Positions 52,753 to 60,808 of a DNA stretch of 64,000 nucleotides are shown piece by piece. Position 1 is the first letter of the stretch. Each line of letters starts with the position of its first letter. A program made the translations under genes and the position numbers. The stretch is from positions 1-64,000 of the forward strand of contig NZ_BONV01000006.1 of the NCBI RefSeq assembly GCF_016862895.1, read 5' to 3'. The notes beneath the pieces are model-generated. The model ran no database searches and was not told where the DNA came from. It worked only from the letters and a program-made list of their open reading frames with translations. The DNA is from Planotetraspora kaengkrachanensis (GTDB lineage: Bacteria; Actinomycetota; Actinomycetes; Streptosporangiales; Streptosporangiaceae).

Positions 52753-53493
52753 GTGCAGACAATGGGACGCGGACTGCTGTCCGGAAAGGTCGCCGTGGTG
52801 ACCGGCGCGGCCTCGGGCATCGGCGCCGCGGTCGTGGACCGGTTCCTCGCCGAGGGCGCCGACGTGCTCGCCGTGGACGTCGCCGCGCAGACCTCCGACC
52901 GGCCGGGCGCGCTGGCGGTGACCGGCGACGTGTCGCAGGCCGCCACCTGGCGGCGGATCGCGGAGACCGCGCGCGCGGAGTTCGGCCGGCTGGACGTGCT
53001 CCACAGCAACGCCAGCGTGGTGGTCCGGGCGCCCGCACACGAACTGGCCGAAGACGACTGGGACCGGCAGATCGCGGTCAACCTCAAGGCGGCGTACCTG
53101 GCGGCCAACGCCTGCGTCGGGCTGCTGCGGGAGAACCGGGGCGCCGTCGTCCTGAGCTCCTCCGTCCACGCGATGTTCGGCCTGCCCGCGCATCCCGCCT
53201 ACGCCGCCGCCAAGGGCGGCCTCGTGTCGCTCGGCCGCCAGCTCGCGGTGGAGTACGGCCCGGACGTGCGGGTCAACACCGTCCTGCCAGGGCCGATCCT
53301 CACCCCCGCGTGGGACGGGATCGGCGAGGAGGACCGCCTGCGCAGCGTGGCGGGCACCGCCGCCGGCCGTTTCGGCCGGCCTGACGAGGTGGCGGCCGCG
53401 GTCACCTTCCTCGCCTGCGCGGAGAGCTCGTACATCACCGGAGCGTGCCTGGTGGTGGACGGCGGGTGGAGCGTGATGAAGGACTCCGCCTGA
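52753..53493 (+). CDS. Short-chain dehydrogenase/reductase
   Basis: A 246-residue classical SDR with TGAASGIGAAV near residue 15, catalytic Ser in VVLSSSVHAMFG and YAAAKGG. The usual NNAG is replaced by SNAS (VLHSNASVVV). The end ITGACLVVDGGWSVM is typical of the FabG/glucose-dehydrogenase-like group acting on sugars or polyols. The open frame begins at 52705, but the GTG at 52753 has GGGGA upstream and gives a normal SDR N-terminus. It is followed closely by a mutarotase-like gene, suggesting oxidation of a sugar hemiacetal. Confidence 0.83.
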   Translation: MQTMGRGLLSGKVAVVTGAASGIGAAVVDRFLAEGADVLAVDVAAQTSDRPGALAVTGDVSQAATWRRIAETARAEFGRLDVLHSNASVVVRAPAHELAEDDWDRQIAVNLKAAYLAANACVGLLRENRGAVVLSSSVHAMFGLPAHPAYAAAKGGLVSLGRQLAVEYGPDVRVNTVLPGPILTPAWDGIGEEDRLRSVAGTAAGRFGRPDEVAAAVTFLACAESSYITGACLVVDGGWSVMKDSA

Positions 53494-53540
53494 CCACGCC
53501 TGACCACGCCGCCGAGGCACACGCCCTGATGGGAGAGCCG

Positions 53541-54368
53541 ATGTTTTCGATCCCGCTGCGACCCCGCTTCGACCTGGGGATGGGCGGAAGGTGGACGTCC
53601 CTCGCCGGCGGCGGCCGCGAGTGGCTGTGGTCCCGTCCCGACCCCGAGCGGGCGACGGTGGTTCCCGGTGTGGCGTTCGTCGACGCCGGCGGCCTGGAGG
53701 AGTGCCTGCCCACGGTGCGCGGCCTGCCCGACCACGGCGACGTGTGGAGCCGCGCATGGACCGGCTCCGCCGCCGAGAGTTCCGTACGCGGTGCAGGCTT
53801 CGAGCTGCTGCGGAAGGTGGCGGACGAGGCCGGGACCGTGGTGGTGACCTACCGACTGGCCGCCGACCCCGGGCACGCGTTCGTCTGGGCCGCCCACGCG
53901 CTGCTCGACCTCGGTGAGGACGCCCGGCTCGTCGCTCCCTCCGAGACCCCGGTGCGGGTCTTCCCCGAGGCCGCGCCGATCCTCGGCCGTCCCTGGCCCA
54001 CCGGCGCCCCCTACGTCGAGGGCCGCTGGCCGGAGCCGCTCGGCCTGCCTCTCGACCGGTTCGGGCCGTGCGACGGCACCGCGGTCGGAGCGGTGCTCCG
54101 GTGCGATGCCGTACGCGTGACGGACGGCCCCGACGTGCTCGACCTGCGCGTCGAGGCCCCCGGAGAGGTCCCGGTCTCCGTCGCCCTGTGGCGCAACCTC
54201 GGTGGTTTCCCCGATCACGCGCCGTACCGCAGTGTCGGCGTCGAGCCCATGCTCGGCGCGGTCTTCGACCTGGCCGAAGCGGGACTGGGAGACGCCGCGG
54301 TGGTCCCGGCCTCCGGCGAGCTGACGTGGCGGCTCGTCCTGGCCGCGGGACGGCTGGGCGGCGACTGA
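53541..54368 (+). CDS. Aldose 1-epimerase-like (mutarotase-fold) protein
   Basis: A 275-residue protein rich in beta-strands that resembles the galactose-mutarotase superfamily: an N-terminal reference-sugar region (FDLGMGGRWTSLAGGGREWLWSRP), EECLPTVRGLPDHGDVW in the centre and a late AHALLDLGEDA block. The catalytic His/Glu pair of aldose epimerases is not securely identifiable, though a His lies in GLPDHGDV. ATG 53541 is chosen for the GGGAGAG before it; ATG 53529 is possible. It lies 47 bp behind the SDR gene and is convergent with the ABC binding-protein gene, with a hairpin between. Confidence 0.65.
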   Translation: MFSIPLRPRFDLGMGGRWTSLAGGGREWLWSRPDPERATVVPGVAFVDAGGLEECLPTVRGLPDHGDVWSRAWTGSAAESSVRGAGFELLRKVADEAGTVVVTYRLAADPGHAFVWAAHALLDLGEDARLVAPSETPVRVFPEAAPILGRPWPTGAPYVEGRWPEPLGLPLDRFGPCDGTAVGAVLRCDAVRVTDGPDVLDLRVEAPGEVPVSVALWRNLGGFPDHAPYRSVGVEPMLGAVFDLAEAGLGDAAVVPASGELTWRLVLAAGRLGGD

Positions 54369-54379
54369 GCGGCGGCCGA

Positions 54380-54392
54380 CGGGGACACCCCG
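54380..54392. terminator. Small hairpin between convergent genes
   Basis: CGGGG (54380-54384) and CCCCG (54388-54392) flank ACA in the 26-bp gap between the mutarotase-like gene and the ABC binding-protein gene. Confidence 0.4.
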
Positions 54393-54394
54393 GG

Positions 54395-55735
54395 TCACTG
54401 GAAGAGGTTGTTGACCTCGGTGTTCACGGCGGGAAGCGCGGTGGAGGCGGTGGCCTTGCCGAGCATGACGCTCTCGTAGGCGGCCAGGACGAGTTGCTCG
54501 ACCTTCGCGGCGTTGTCGGTGATCGGGTAGAGGAAGGTGCCCTGCGGGTCGTTGGCCTCCTCGACGAACGCGCTGACGTCGCGCCCCGCGGCCTTGTGCG
54601 CGGCCATGGCCTTGTCGGCCGAGGTGGTGATCGCGGGGAAGACCACCGCGTTCTGCGCGATCAGGTCCTGGCACTCGGCCGAGCCGAGGAAGCTGACCCA
54701 CTTCCAGGCCTCGTCCTTGTGCTGGGTGCCGGCGTAGATCGAGTCGGCCAGGCCGTTGATCATCGTCTTGCGTCCCTGCGGGCCGACGGGGAGCGGCGCG
54801 AAGGCGAAGTCCTTGCCCCAGCTGGAGATGGTCCAGGAACCCGTGGTGACCATGGCGGCCTTGCCCGCCTCCATCATCGGGGTGACGCCGAGCTTGCCGG
54901 CCTGGTCGTAGGGCGGCATGTAGCCCTTCTTGATCAGCCCGGCGTACCAGTCGATCGTCTCGGCCAGCTTGGGGTCGTCGTAGTTGTACCGGGAGCCGAA
55001 GGGGTTCTTGTCGGTGAAGACGAAGCCGTCACTGGCCGCGAAGTGGCTCCACTGGCCCTGGCCGTAGGCGCCGCCCCCCGTCTCCAGAGCCAGGCCGTAG
55101 GTCTTGACGTCATTCTTGTCGAAATCGGGGTCCAGGCCGTTGCGGCCCTTGCCGTCGACGGTGAGCTTGGCGACCGCCTTCTCGAAGTCGCCGCCGTCGG
55201 TGGGGTTCCACGTCCAGGTGGCGAACTCCGCCGGGTCGATCCCGGCCTTCGCCACCTGCTCGGTGTTGTAGACGACCGCGATCGTGTCCCAGTCCTTGGG
55301 CAGGCCGTACCTCTTGCCGTCGCGCACCCAGAGGTCGGCCAGGCCCTTCTGGTAGATCGACAGATCGAGCTTGTCCTTGTCGACGTACGGCTGGATGTCC
55401 AGGACCTGGTTGTTCGCGGCCAGTTCGGGATAGCGGGACAGGTGGTCGGTGAACACGTCGGGCGCGTCGCCCGCGACCAGCTTGGCGGTCAGGTCCGTCC
55501 AGTACTGGTCCCAGCCGGACTGGGTGATCTTGATGGAGATCCCGGGGTTCTTGGCCTGGAACGCGTCGGCGCACTGCTGGTAGGCGGGTTGCTGCCGGTC
55601 GTCCCACAACGCGTAGGTTAGCGTGACCTTCCCGTCGGCCGCGGGAGTCTCCGAGCCGCCGCCACCACAGGCGGCGACGGCGAGAGTGCTGAGGGTGAGC
55701 ATGGTCGCGAACAGCGTGCGACGGGAGGTCTTCAT
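54395..55735 (-). CDS. Sugar ABC transporter substrate-binding lipoprotein
   Basis: A 446-residue CUT1 binding protein with lipobox AVAAC (Cys about residue 23) and a GGGGSE linker. The fold is recognisable in TLTYALWDDRQQPAYQQCADAFQ, APDVFTDHLSRY, TIAVVYNTEQVAKAGI and AAMVTTGSWTISSW. GGAGAG precedes ATG 55735. Unusually it is the last gene of its operon, behind the DeoR regulator and both permeases. It is related to but clearly distinct from the proteins at 7619 and 46470. The likely ligand is an oligosaccharide cleaved by the divergent GH31 enzyme. Confidence 0.9.
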   Translation of the reverse strand: MKTSRRTLFATMLTLSTLAVAACGGGGSETPAADGKVTLTYALWDDRQQPAYQQCADAFQAKNPGISIKITQSGWDQYWTDLTAKLVAGDAPDVFTDHLSRYPELAANNQVLDIQPYVDKDKLDLSIYQKGLADLWVRDGKRYGLPKDWDTIAVVYNTEQVAKAGIDPAEFATWTWNPTDGGDFEKAVAKLTVDGKGRNGLDPDFDKNDVKTYGLALETGGGAYGQGQWSHFAASDGFVFTDKNPFGSRYNYDDPKLAETIDWYAGLIKKGYMPPYDQAGKLGVTPMMEAGKAAMVTTGSWTISSWGKDFAFAPLPVGPQGRKTMINGLADSIYAGTQHKDEAWKWVSFLGSAECQDLIAQNAVVFPAITTSADKAMAAHKAAGRDVSAFVEEANDPQGTFLYPITDNAAKVEQLVLAAYESVMLGKATASTALPAVNTEVNNLFQ

Positions 55736-55750
55736 GGTCTCTCCAGGGGG

Positions 55751-56626
55751 TTACTTGATGCCGGTGAAACGGATCGAATCGACCAGTCGGCGGCCGAAGA
55801 GGATGAGCAGCAGGAGGACGGGCAGGACGGCGAGGGTGGCGCCGGCCATGAGGCCGGCCCAGTCGGGGGTGGCGTTCGGCGTCTGCTGCTGGAAGATCGC
55901 CATGGCCGTGGTCAGCACCCGGACGTTCTCCTGCTTGGCGACCAGCAGCGGCCACAGGAACTCGTTCCAGGTCTGCACCGCCGTGATGATGGCCAGAGTG
56001 ACCAGGGGGCCCCTGTTCATCGGCACGACGACCTGCCAGAAGATGCGCCAGCGGCTCGCGCCGTCGAGCCCGGCCGCCTCCTCGATTTCGCCGGGCACGC
56101 TGAGGAAGAACTGGCGCAGGAAGAACACCGCGAACGGCGTCATGAAGAAGTACGGCGCGACCAGACCCCAGAAGGTGTTGACCCCGCCGAGGCTCTTGAT
56201 GAGCACGAAGTTGGGCAGGACGGTGAAGATCGGCGGGATCATCATCGTGCTGAGGAACAGGTAGAACAGCACGTCACGGCCGCGGAAGCGCAGGCGGGCG
56301 AAGGCGTAGGCGGCCATCGCGCTGAAGGTGACCTGCCCGGCGACGACGGCCGCGGCGAACACCACCGAGTTCTGCAGGTAGCGCCAGAAGTCCATGCTGG
56401 CCGAGGTGCCGCCTGCGGCTCTGGCCTCCTCGGGTGAGGCCAGGCCGAGGATCCGCTCGAAATTGATCATCGTCGGGTCGTCGGGAAGGAGCGAGTAACT
56501 GCCGTTGAACAGGTGCGCGTTACCGGTCAGCGCCGTACGGACCATCCACCAGAAGGGGAACAGGGTGATCGCGAGCGCTGCGAGGAGACCCGCCCAGGCG
56601 AGCAGGCGGGCTGGGTTTTTCCGCAT
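55751..56626 (-). CDS. Sugar ABC transporter permease (MalG-like)
   Basis: A 291-residue permease with six membrane segments (first: LLAWAGLLAALAITLFPFWW). The EAA loop reads EIEEAAGLDGASRWRIFWQV and TWNEFLWPLLV follows near residue 230. It starts 9 bases after the partner permease and ends 15 bases before the binding-protein gene. Confidence 0.92.
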   Translation of the reverse strand: MRKNPARLLAWAGLLAALAITLFPFWWMVRTALTGNAHLFNGSYSLLPDDPTMINFERILGLASPEEARAAGGTSASMDFWRYLQNSVVFAAAVVAGQVTFSAMAAYAFARLRFRGRDVLFYLFLSTMMIPPIFTVLPNFVLIKSLGGVNTFWGLVAPYFFMTPFAVFFLRQFFLSVPGEIEEAAGLDGASRWRIFWQVVVPMNRGPLVTLAIITAVQTWNEFLWPLLVAKQENVRVLTTAMAIFQQQTPNATPDWAGLMAGATLAVLPVLLLLILFGRRLVDSIRFTGIK

Positions 56627-56635
56627 GGTTCCGCC

Positions 56636-57568
56636 CTAGGCGAGATCTGAGGTCGAGGCGCGCAGCAGCCGCATCTGCAGCAGGGTCAGCGCGACGAGGA
56701 GCAGGATGAGGAAGACCGACATCGCCGAGGCGTAGCCGAATTCGAACTGCGTGAAGGCCTTCTCGTAGATGTAGTAGTAGATGACCCTGGACGCGTTGAC
56801 CGGCGAGCCCTCCGTGGTCACCGCCACGGTGTCGAAGATCTGGAACGAGCCGATCAGCGAGACCACGAGCACCAGCGCGAGCACGGGGCGCAGCAGCGGC
56901 AGAGTGATCCGCTGGAACGTCCGCCATTCGCCGGCGCCGTCGATCCTGGCCGCCTCATAGAGGTGCCTGGGGATGAGCTGCATGCCGGCGAACAGCAACA
57001 ACGCCGTGTAGCCGACGTGCCGCCAGGTGTTGATCGAGGCGATGGTGAGGATGCTCTGGTCGGGGCTGAACAGGAAGCCCTGTTTGGCCAGCCCGATCTG
57101 CTCCAGCACGTGGTTGACGAAACCGACGTTGGTGTCGAGCAGCCACATCCACAGCAGCGCGATCGTGACGTTCGGCACCAGCCATGGCAGCAGCACCATC
57201 GCCTTGATCATGACCGACCTCGTCAGCCGCTCCATCAGGACGGCGAGGCCGAGGGCCAGCACGGTCTGCGTGGCGACGTTGAACACGACGTAGACGCCGG
57301 TCACCTTGAGCGCGTTCCAGAACACCTGGTCGCTCAGCACCTCGCCGTAGTTGTCCAGCCCGACGACGGCCGGGTCGGACAACAGGTTGTAGTCGGTGAA
57401 GCTGAACCACAGGCCGCGCACGGTCGGCACCAGGTAGAAGACGGCGAACCCGATCAGCGCGGGCGCGAGGAACACCAGTGCGATCCTGCCGTGGCCACGC
57501 TGCCACGACGGCCCCGCCCGCCGCGCCGTACGGCGTCCGAGCGGCCGCGCCAGGAGGGTGGCGGCCAT
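56636..57568 (-). CDS. Sugar ABC transporter permease (MalF-like)
   Basis: A 310-residue permease with six membrane segments beginning at RIALVFLAPALIGFAVFYLV. The EAA loop is HLYEAARIDGAGEWRTFQRI. ATG 57568 overlaps the DeoR stop by one base (TGATG on the minus strand), so it is coupled to the regulator; the frame upstream to 57613 lies in the regulator gene. Confidence 0.92.
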   Translation of the reverse strand: MAATLLARPLGRRTARRAGPSWQRGHGRIALVFLAPALIGFAVFYLVPTVRGLWFSFTDYNLLSDPAVVGLDNYGEVLSDQVFWNALKVTGVYVVFNVATQTVLALGLAVLMERLTRSVMIKAMVLLPWLVPNVTIALLWMWLLDTNVGFVNHVLEQIGLAKQGFLFSPDQSILTIASINTWRHVGYTALLLFAGMQLIPRHLYEAARIDGAGEWRTFQRITLPLLRPVLALVLVVSLIGSFQIFDTVAVTTEGSPVNASRVIYYYIYEKAFTQFEFGYASAMSVFLILLLVALTLLQMRLLRASTSDLA

Positions 57569-58410
57569 CACGCCTCCTCGCAGATCTCGATGTCGAGGCC
57601 GGCCTCGCGGCACTCGGCGACCGCCTGGGCGTCGGCGGAGGCGCCGGTCAGCAGGAGATCCGCCTCGTCGATCGGGCAGATGGGAGCCAGCTCGACGCGG
57701 CCCACCTTGGAGCCGTCGGCGACGAACATCCGGCGGCCCGCCGAGTTGATCATGGCCTGCTTGAGCTCGGCCTCGGGCAGGTTGAGGTTGGTGAAGCCGG
57801 TCCTGGGATGGATTCCGTTGCAGCCCAGGAAGAGGGTGTCGGCGTTGATCTGGGCCAGCATGCTCACCCCAAGCGGGTTGACCAGCGAATGTTGCAGCGG
57901 GCGGAGGGTGCCGCCGGTGACGATCACGGTGAAGCGGGGGATCGCCCGTTCCAGCTCCAGCGCGATCGACAGGCCGTTGGTGAAGATCACCACATCACGC
58001 AGGTCGGCGCGCTCGACGAGTGCCCTGGCCACCGCCATCGTGGTGGTGCCGGCCTCGAGGATCACGCTCTCGCCCGAGGTGATCAGCTGCGCGGCGGCCC
58101 GGCCGATGAGCGTCTTCTCCGTGGCGGAGGCGTCCATCGCGTCCTCGAACGACGACTCGATGAGGCCGCCGGCCCGGCTGGCCGGCAACGAGCCGGGCCG
58201 CGCGTCGGCGAGTGCGCCGCCGCGCACCCGTTTGAGCCTGCCCTGCTTCTCCAGGAAGTCGAGATCGGCGCGGACGGTGACCCTGGAGATGCCGAACGCC
58301 TCGGCCAGATCGCCGATCCGGACGAACGTGCGGTCGGCGACCAGGGCGGCGATGCGCTCGCGGCGCCCTTCGGTGGGGACGCCCTCAGGCTCGGGAACCA
58401 TGGCCGCCAT
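57568..58410 (-). CDS. DeoR/GlpR-family transcriptional regulator
   Basis: A 280-residue repressor: N-terminal DeoR helix-turn-helix (RRERIAALVADRTFVRIGDLAEAFGISRVTVRADLDFLEKQG split across residues 16-58, then LKRVRGGALA) and the DeoRC sugar-phosphate-binding domain (ILEAGTTTMAVARAL, FTNGLSIALEL, FLGCNGIHPRTGFT). It is the first gene of the operon and sits divergent from GH31 with CTTTCC-rich sites between. It probably represses both directions until a sugar phosphate builds up. The frame opens at TTG 58428; ATG 58410 is preferred. Confidence 0.88.
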   Translation of the reverse strand: MAAMVPEPEGVPTEGRRERIAALVADRTFVRIGDLAEAFGISRVTVRADLDFLEKQGRLKRVRGGALADARPGSLPASRAGGLIESSFEDAMDASATEKTLIGRAAAQLITSGESVILEAGTTTMAVARALVERADLRDVVIFTNGLSIALELERAIPRFTVIVTGGTLRPLQHSLVNPLGVSMLAQINADTLFLGCNGIHPRTGFTNLNLPEAELKQAMINSAGRRMFVADGSKVGRVELAPICPIDEADLLLTGASADAQAVAECREAGLDIEICEEA

Positions 58411-58432
58411 GCTGCTAACACTTTCCAAATCT

Positions 58433-58438
58433 TGTCAA
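58433..58438 (-). promoter_or_regulatory. TTGACA box on the minus strand
   Basis: The 9-mer ATTGACAAG occurs on the minus strand here (plus-strand CTTGTCAAT at 58431-58439) and again on the plus strand at 58501-58509, so the two TTGACA boxes point outward over 61 bp. This one would serve the DeoR operon. Its -10 box is not convincing. Confidence 0.4.
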
Positions 58439-58469
58439 TCGGCAATTTGTAACGCTTCCGAAACGCAAG

Positions 58470-58491
58470 ATCCTTTCCCTTTGGAAAGGAT
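58470..58491. promoter_or_regulatory. DeoR-type operator between divergent genes
   Basis: ATCCTTTCC (58470-58478) and GGAAAGGAT (58483-58491) form a perfect 9-4-9 palindrome. Further CTTTCC words occur at 58421 and 58493. CTTTC-type repeats are known from DeoR-family (AgaR-like) sites, and the location between the DeoR gene and GH31 gene fits. Confidence 0.65.
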
Positions 58492-58501
58492 TGCTTTCCC
58501 A

Positions 58502-58507
58502 TTGACA
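58502..58507 (+). promoter_or_regulatory. TTGACA box of the GH31 gene
   Basis: A perfect TTGACA 55 bp before the GTG start of GH31. The hexamer 17 bases on (CACCAT) is a poor -10 box, so the promoter may need an activator or a different sigma factor. Confidence 0.4.
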
Positions 58508-58561
58508 AGCTCGCCCGTGTTCCTCACCATGAGCGACGTCGGACGTCGTGAAGGGGAGAAC

Positions 58562-60079
58562 GTGACACTCGGGGCAACGGTCAGACTGCCGGTCGAGGAC
58601 GGCGAGTACTGGTGGGGCGGCGCCGCGGCGGACGGCATCGAGATGCCGTTCACCGACGGATACCGCGCCGACCTGCGCGACCTGGGCGGCAACCAGGGCA
58701 TGCCGATGCTCCTGTCCAGCAAGGGGCGCTACGTCTGGTCGGATCGCCCGTTCGCGATCGAGATGTCCGGCGGCGAGCTGCTGCTGCGTGCCGACGTGGC
58801 CGCGGGCATCATCGTCGGCGGCGGTCACGGCGACCTGCCGGGGGTCTACCGGCAACTGGCCGAGGACCGTTTCCCGCCCGACGGGCGGATGCCCGACCCG
58901 CTCCTGTTCACCGCGCCGCAGTACAACCTGTGGATCGAGACCCTCTTCGAGCCGACCCAGGACAACGTGCTCGCCTACGCCCAGGCCGTGCTCGACAACG
59001 GGTTCCCGCCCGGCATATTGATGATCGACGACCGCTGGCACGAGGAATACGGCCAGTGGACCTTCCACTCCGGCCGCTTCCCCGACCCGGCGGCGATGGT
59101 GGCCCGGCTGCACGAGATGGGCTTCAAGGTGATGTTGTGGCTGGTGCCCTACGTCACCCCCGACTCGCTGGTCTTCCGCAGACTGCGCGAGGAGGGCCTG
59201 CTGATCCGCGACCGCCGCGGGCGGCCGGCGATCGGCGAGTGGTGGAACGGGTTCGGCGCGGCGCTCGACCTGCTCAAGCCCGAGGCTCTGCGGTGGCTCT
59301 CCGGAGAACTGAGACGGCTGCGCCAGGACGTCGGAGTGGACGGGTTCAAGTTCGACGGAGGTGAGGCGGCCTTCTACGCCGACCTCGGATGCCCGGATCC
59401 GCAGGCGTACACGATCGCCTGGAACCGGTTCGGCCTGCCGTACCCGCTCAACGAGTTCCGCGACGCTTGGCTCGCGGCGGGGCTGCCGCTGGCCCAGCGC
59501 CAGCGCGACAAGCACCACGCATGGGAGGGCCGCGACGGGCTGGCCAGCCTCATCCCGAACGCCCTGGCGCAGGCGCTCACCGGGCACGCCTACACCTGCC
59601 CCGACATGATCGGCGGCGGCGAGTACCAGTCGTTCGGCAGTGCCGACTTCGATCCCGAGTTGTTCGTCCGCTACGCGCAGGCGTCCGCGCTGTTCCCGAT
59701 GATGCAGTTCTCCGCCGCGCCCTGGCGGTTGTTGTCCGCCGAGCATCTGGAGCACTGCAGGTCGGCCGCCTCCCTGCACGAACGGTTCGGTCCCGAGATC
59801 CTCGCGCTGGCCAAGGACTCGTCCCGTACGGGCGACCCGATCATGCGGTCGCTGGAGTTCGCGTTCCCCGGACAGGGCCACGAGCGGGTCGCCGACCAGT
59901 TCATGCTCGGCCCCGACCTCCTGGTGGCGCCCGTTCTGGTCAAGGGCGCCACCTCACGCGAGGTCGTGCTGCCGCCGGGCGACTGGCAGGCCGACGACGG
60001 CACCCTCCTGCACGGACCCGACATCGTGACCGTCACCGCGCCCCTGTCGCGACTGCCCTGGTTCCGCCGCCAGGGCTGA
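58562..60079 (+). CDS. GH31 glycoside hydrolase, MYORG-like (KFD motif) type
   Basis: The 505-residue enzyme is a compact GH31: PQYNLWIETLFEPTQDN, MIDDRWHEEYGQWTF, then the nucleophile Asp265 in DGFKFDGGE and the acid/base Asp348 in CPDMIGGG. The KFDGGE form, rather than the WxDxNE form of alpha-glucosidases, matches the subgroup that includes MYORG and related alpha-galactosidases. No signal peptide. The frame is open far upstream, but GTG 58562 has AAGGGGAG before it; ATG 58529 lacks a ribosome site. Divergent from the DeoR-ABC operon and probably co-regulated. It likely cleaves the sugar imported by that ABC system. Confidence 0.88.
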   Translation: MTLGATVRLPVEDGEYWWGGAAADGIEMPFTDGYRADLRDLGGNQGMPMLLSSKGRYVWSDRPFAIEMSGGELLLRADVAAGIIVGGGHGDLPGVYRQLAEDRFPPDGRMPDPLLFTAPQYNLWIETLFEPTQDNVLAYAQAVLDNGFPPGILMIDDRWHEEYGQWTFHSGRFPDPAAMVARLHEMGFKVMLWLVPYVTPDSLVFRRLREEGLLIRDRRGRPAIGEWWNGFGAALDLLKPEALRWLSGELRRLRQDVGVDGFKFDGGEAAFYADLGCPDPQAYTIAWNRFGLPYPLNEFRDAWLAAGLPLAQRQRDKHHAWEGRDGLASLIPNALAQALTGHAYTCPDMIGGGEYQSFGSADFDPELFVRYAQASALFPMMQFSAAPWRLLSAEHLEHCRSAASLHERFGPEILALAKDSSRTGDPIMRSLEFAFPGQGHERVADQFMLGPDLLVAPVLVKGATSREVVLPPGDWQADDGTLLHGPDIVTVTAPLSRLPWFRRQG

Positions 60080-60124
60080 CGGTCACGATGTCGATCCGCA
60101 GAGAGGCGGCGCGCGGCCGGGAGG

Positions 60125-60808
60125 TCACACGGGGGTGTCGCCGCGGGCGTTGTTCGGCGTGCCGAGTCCCGCCTCCCGCGCCCGGACGATCGCCGTGGGC
60201 CGGTCCACGACTTGTAACTTGGCGAAGATGCTCGACACGTTGTTGCGGATCGTCTTCTCGGTGAGAGCCAGCCGGGCGGCGATGACGGCATTGGAGTGAC
60301 CTGCCGCGATGAGGTCGAGCACGTCGCGTTCGCGGGAGGAGAGTGCGGCGAACGGATGGGCCCCGCCGCGCGGGCCGGTCGCGAAGAAGTGCGCCATGCG
60401 CGTGGCGAGGGCGGCACCGAAGATGGCCTCACCCGCGGCGACCGAGACGATGGCGCGGACGATCTCGTCCGGGGCCGCGCCCTTGAGGATGTAACCGCGG
60501 GCGCCGGCGCGCATCGCGGCGAAGACGGAGGTGTCGTCCTCCAGCATGGTGAGCATGAGGACGCCGATCGCGGGCTGCCCGGCCAGGATGCGGCGCGTGG
60601 CCTCGACACCGCTGGTGCCCGGCATCCGGATGTCCATGAGGATGACGTCGGGCTGAGTCTCCGCACAGATCGCGAGGGCCTCCTCGCCGTCTCCGGCCGC
60701 GCCGGCGAACTCGAGGTGCGGGCTCTCCTCGACGAGCGTGCGCAACCCGGAGCGGAACATCGGGTGGTCGTCGGCGATCGCGACGCGGATCGGCTTGTCG
60801 GCGGTCAT
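60125..60808 (-). CDS. NarL/LuxR-family response regulator
   Basis: A 227-residue response regulator: receiver domain (about 7-125) with acidic residues in IADDHPM, the phosphoacceptor Asp in VILMDIRMPG near 57 and Lys in GYILKGAA; C-terminal LuxR helix-turn-helix (about 160-220; LSSRERDVLDLIAAGHSNAVIA, KTIRNNVSSIFAKL). ATG 60808 overlaps the kinase stop by ATGA, so the two are made together. Target genes are unknown. Confidence 0.93.
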   Translation of the reverse strand: MTADKPIRVAIADDHPMFRSGLRTLVEESPHLEFAGAAGDGEEALAICAETQPDVILMDIRMPGTSGVEATRRILAGQPAIGVLMLTMLEDDTSVFAAMRAGARGYILKGAAPDEIVRAIVSVAAGEAIFGAALATRMAHFFATGPRGGAHPFAALSSRERDVLDLIAAGHSNAVIAARLALTEKTIRNNVSSIFAKLQVVDRPTAIVRAREAGLGTPNNARGDTPV

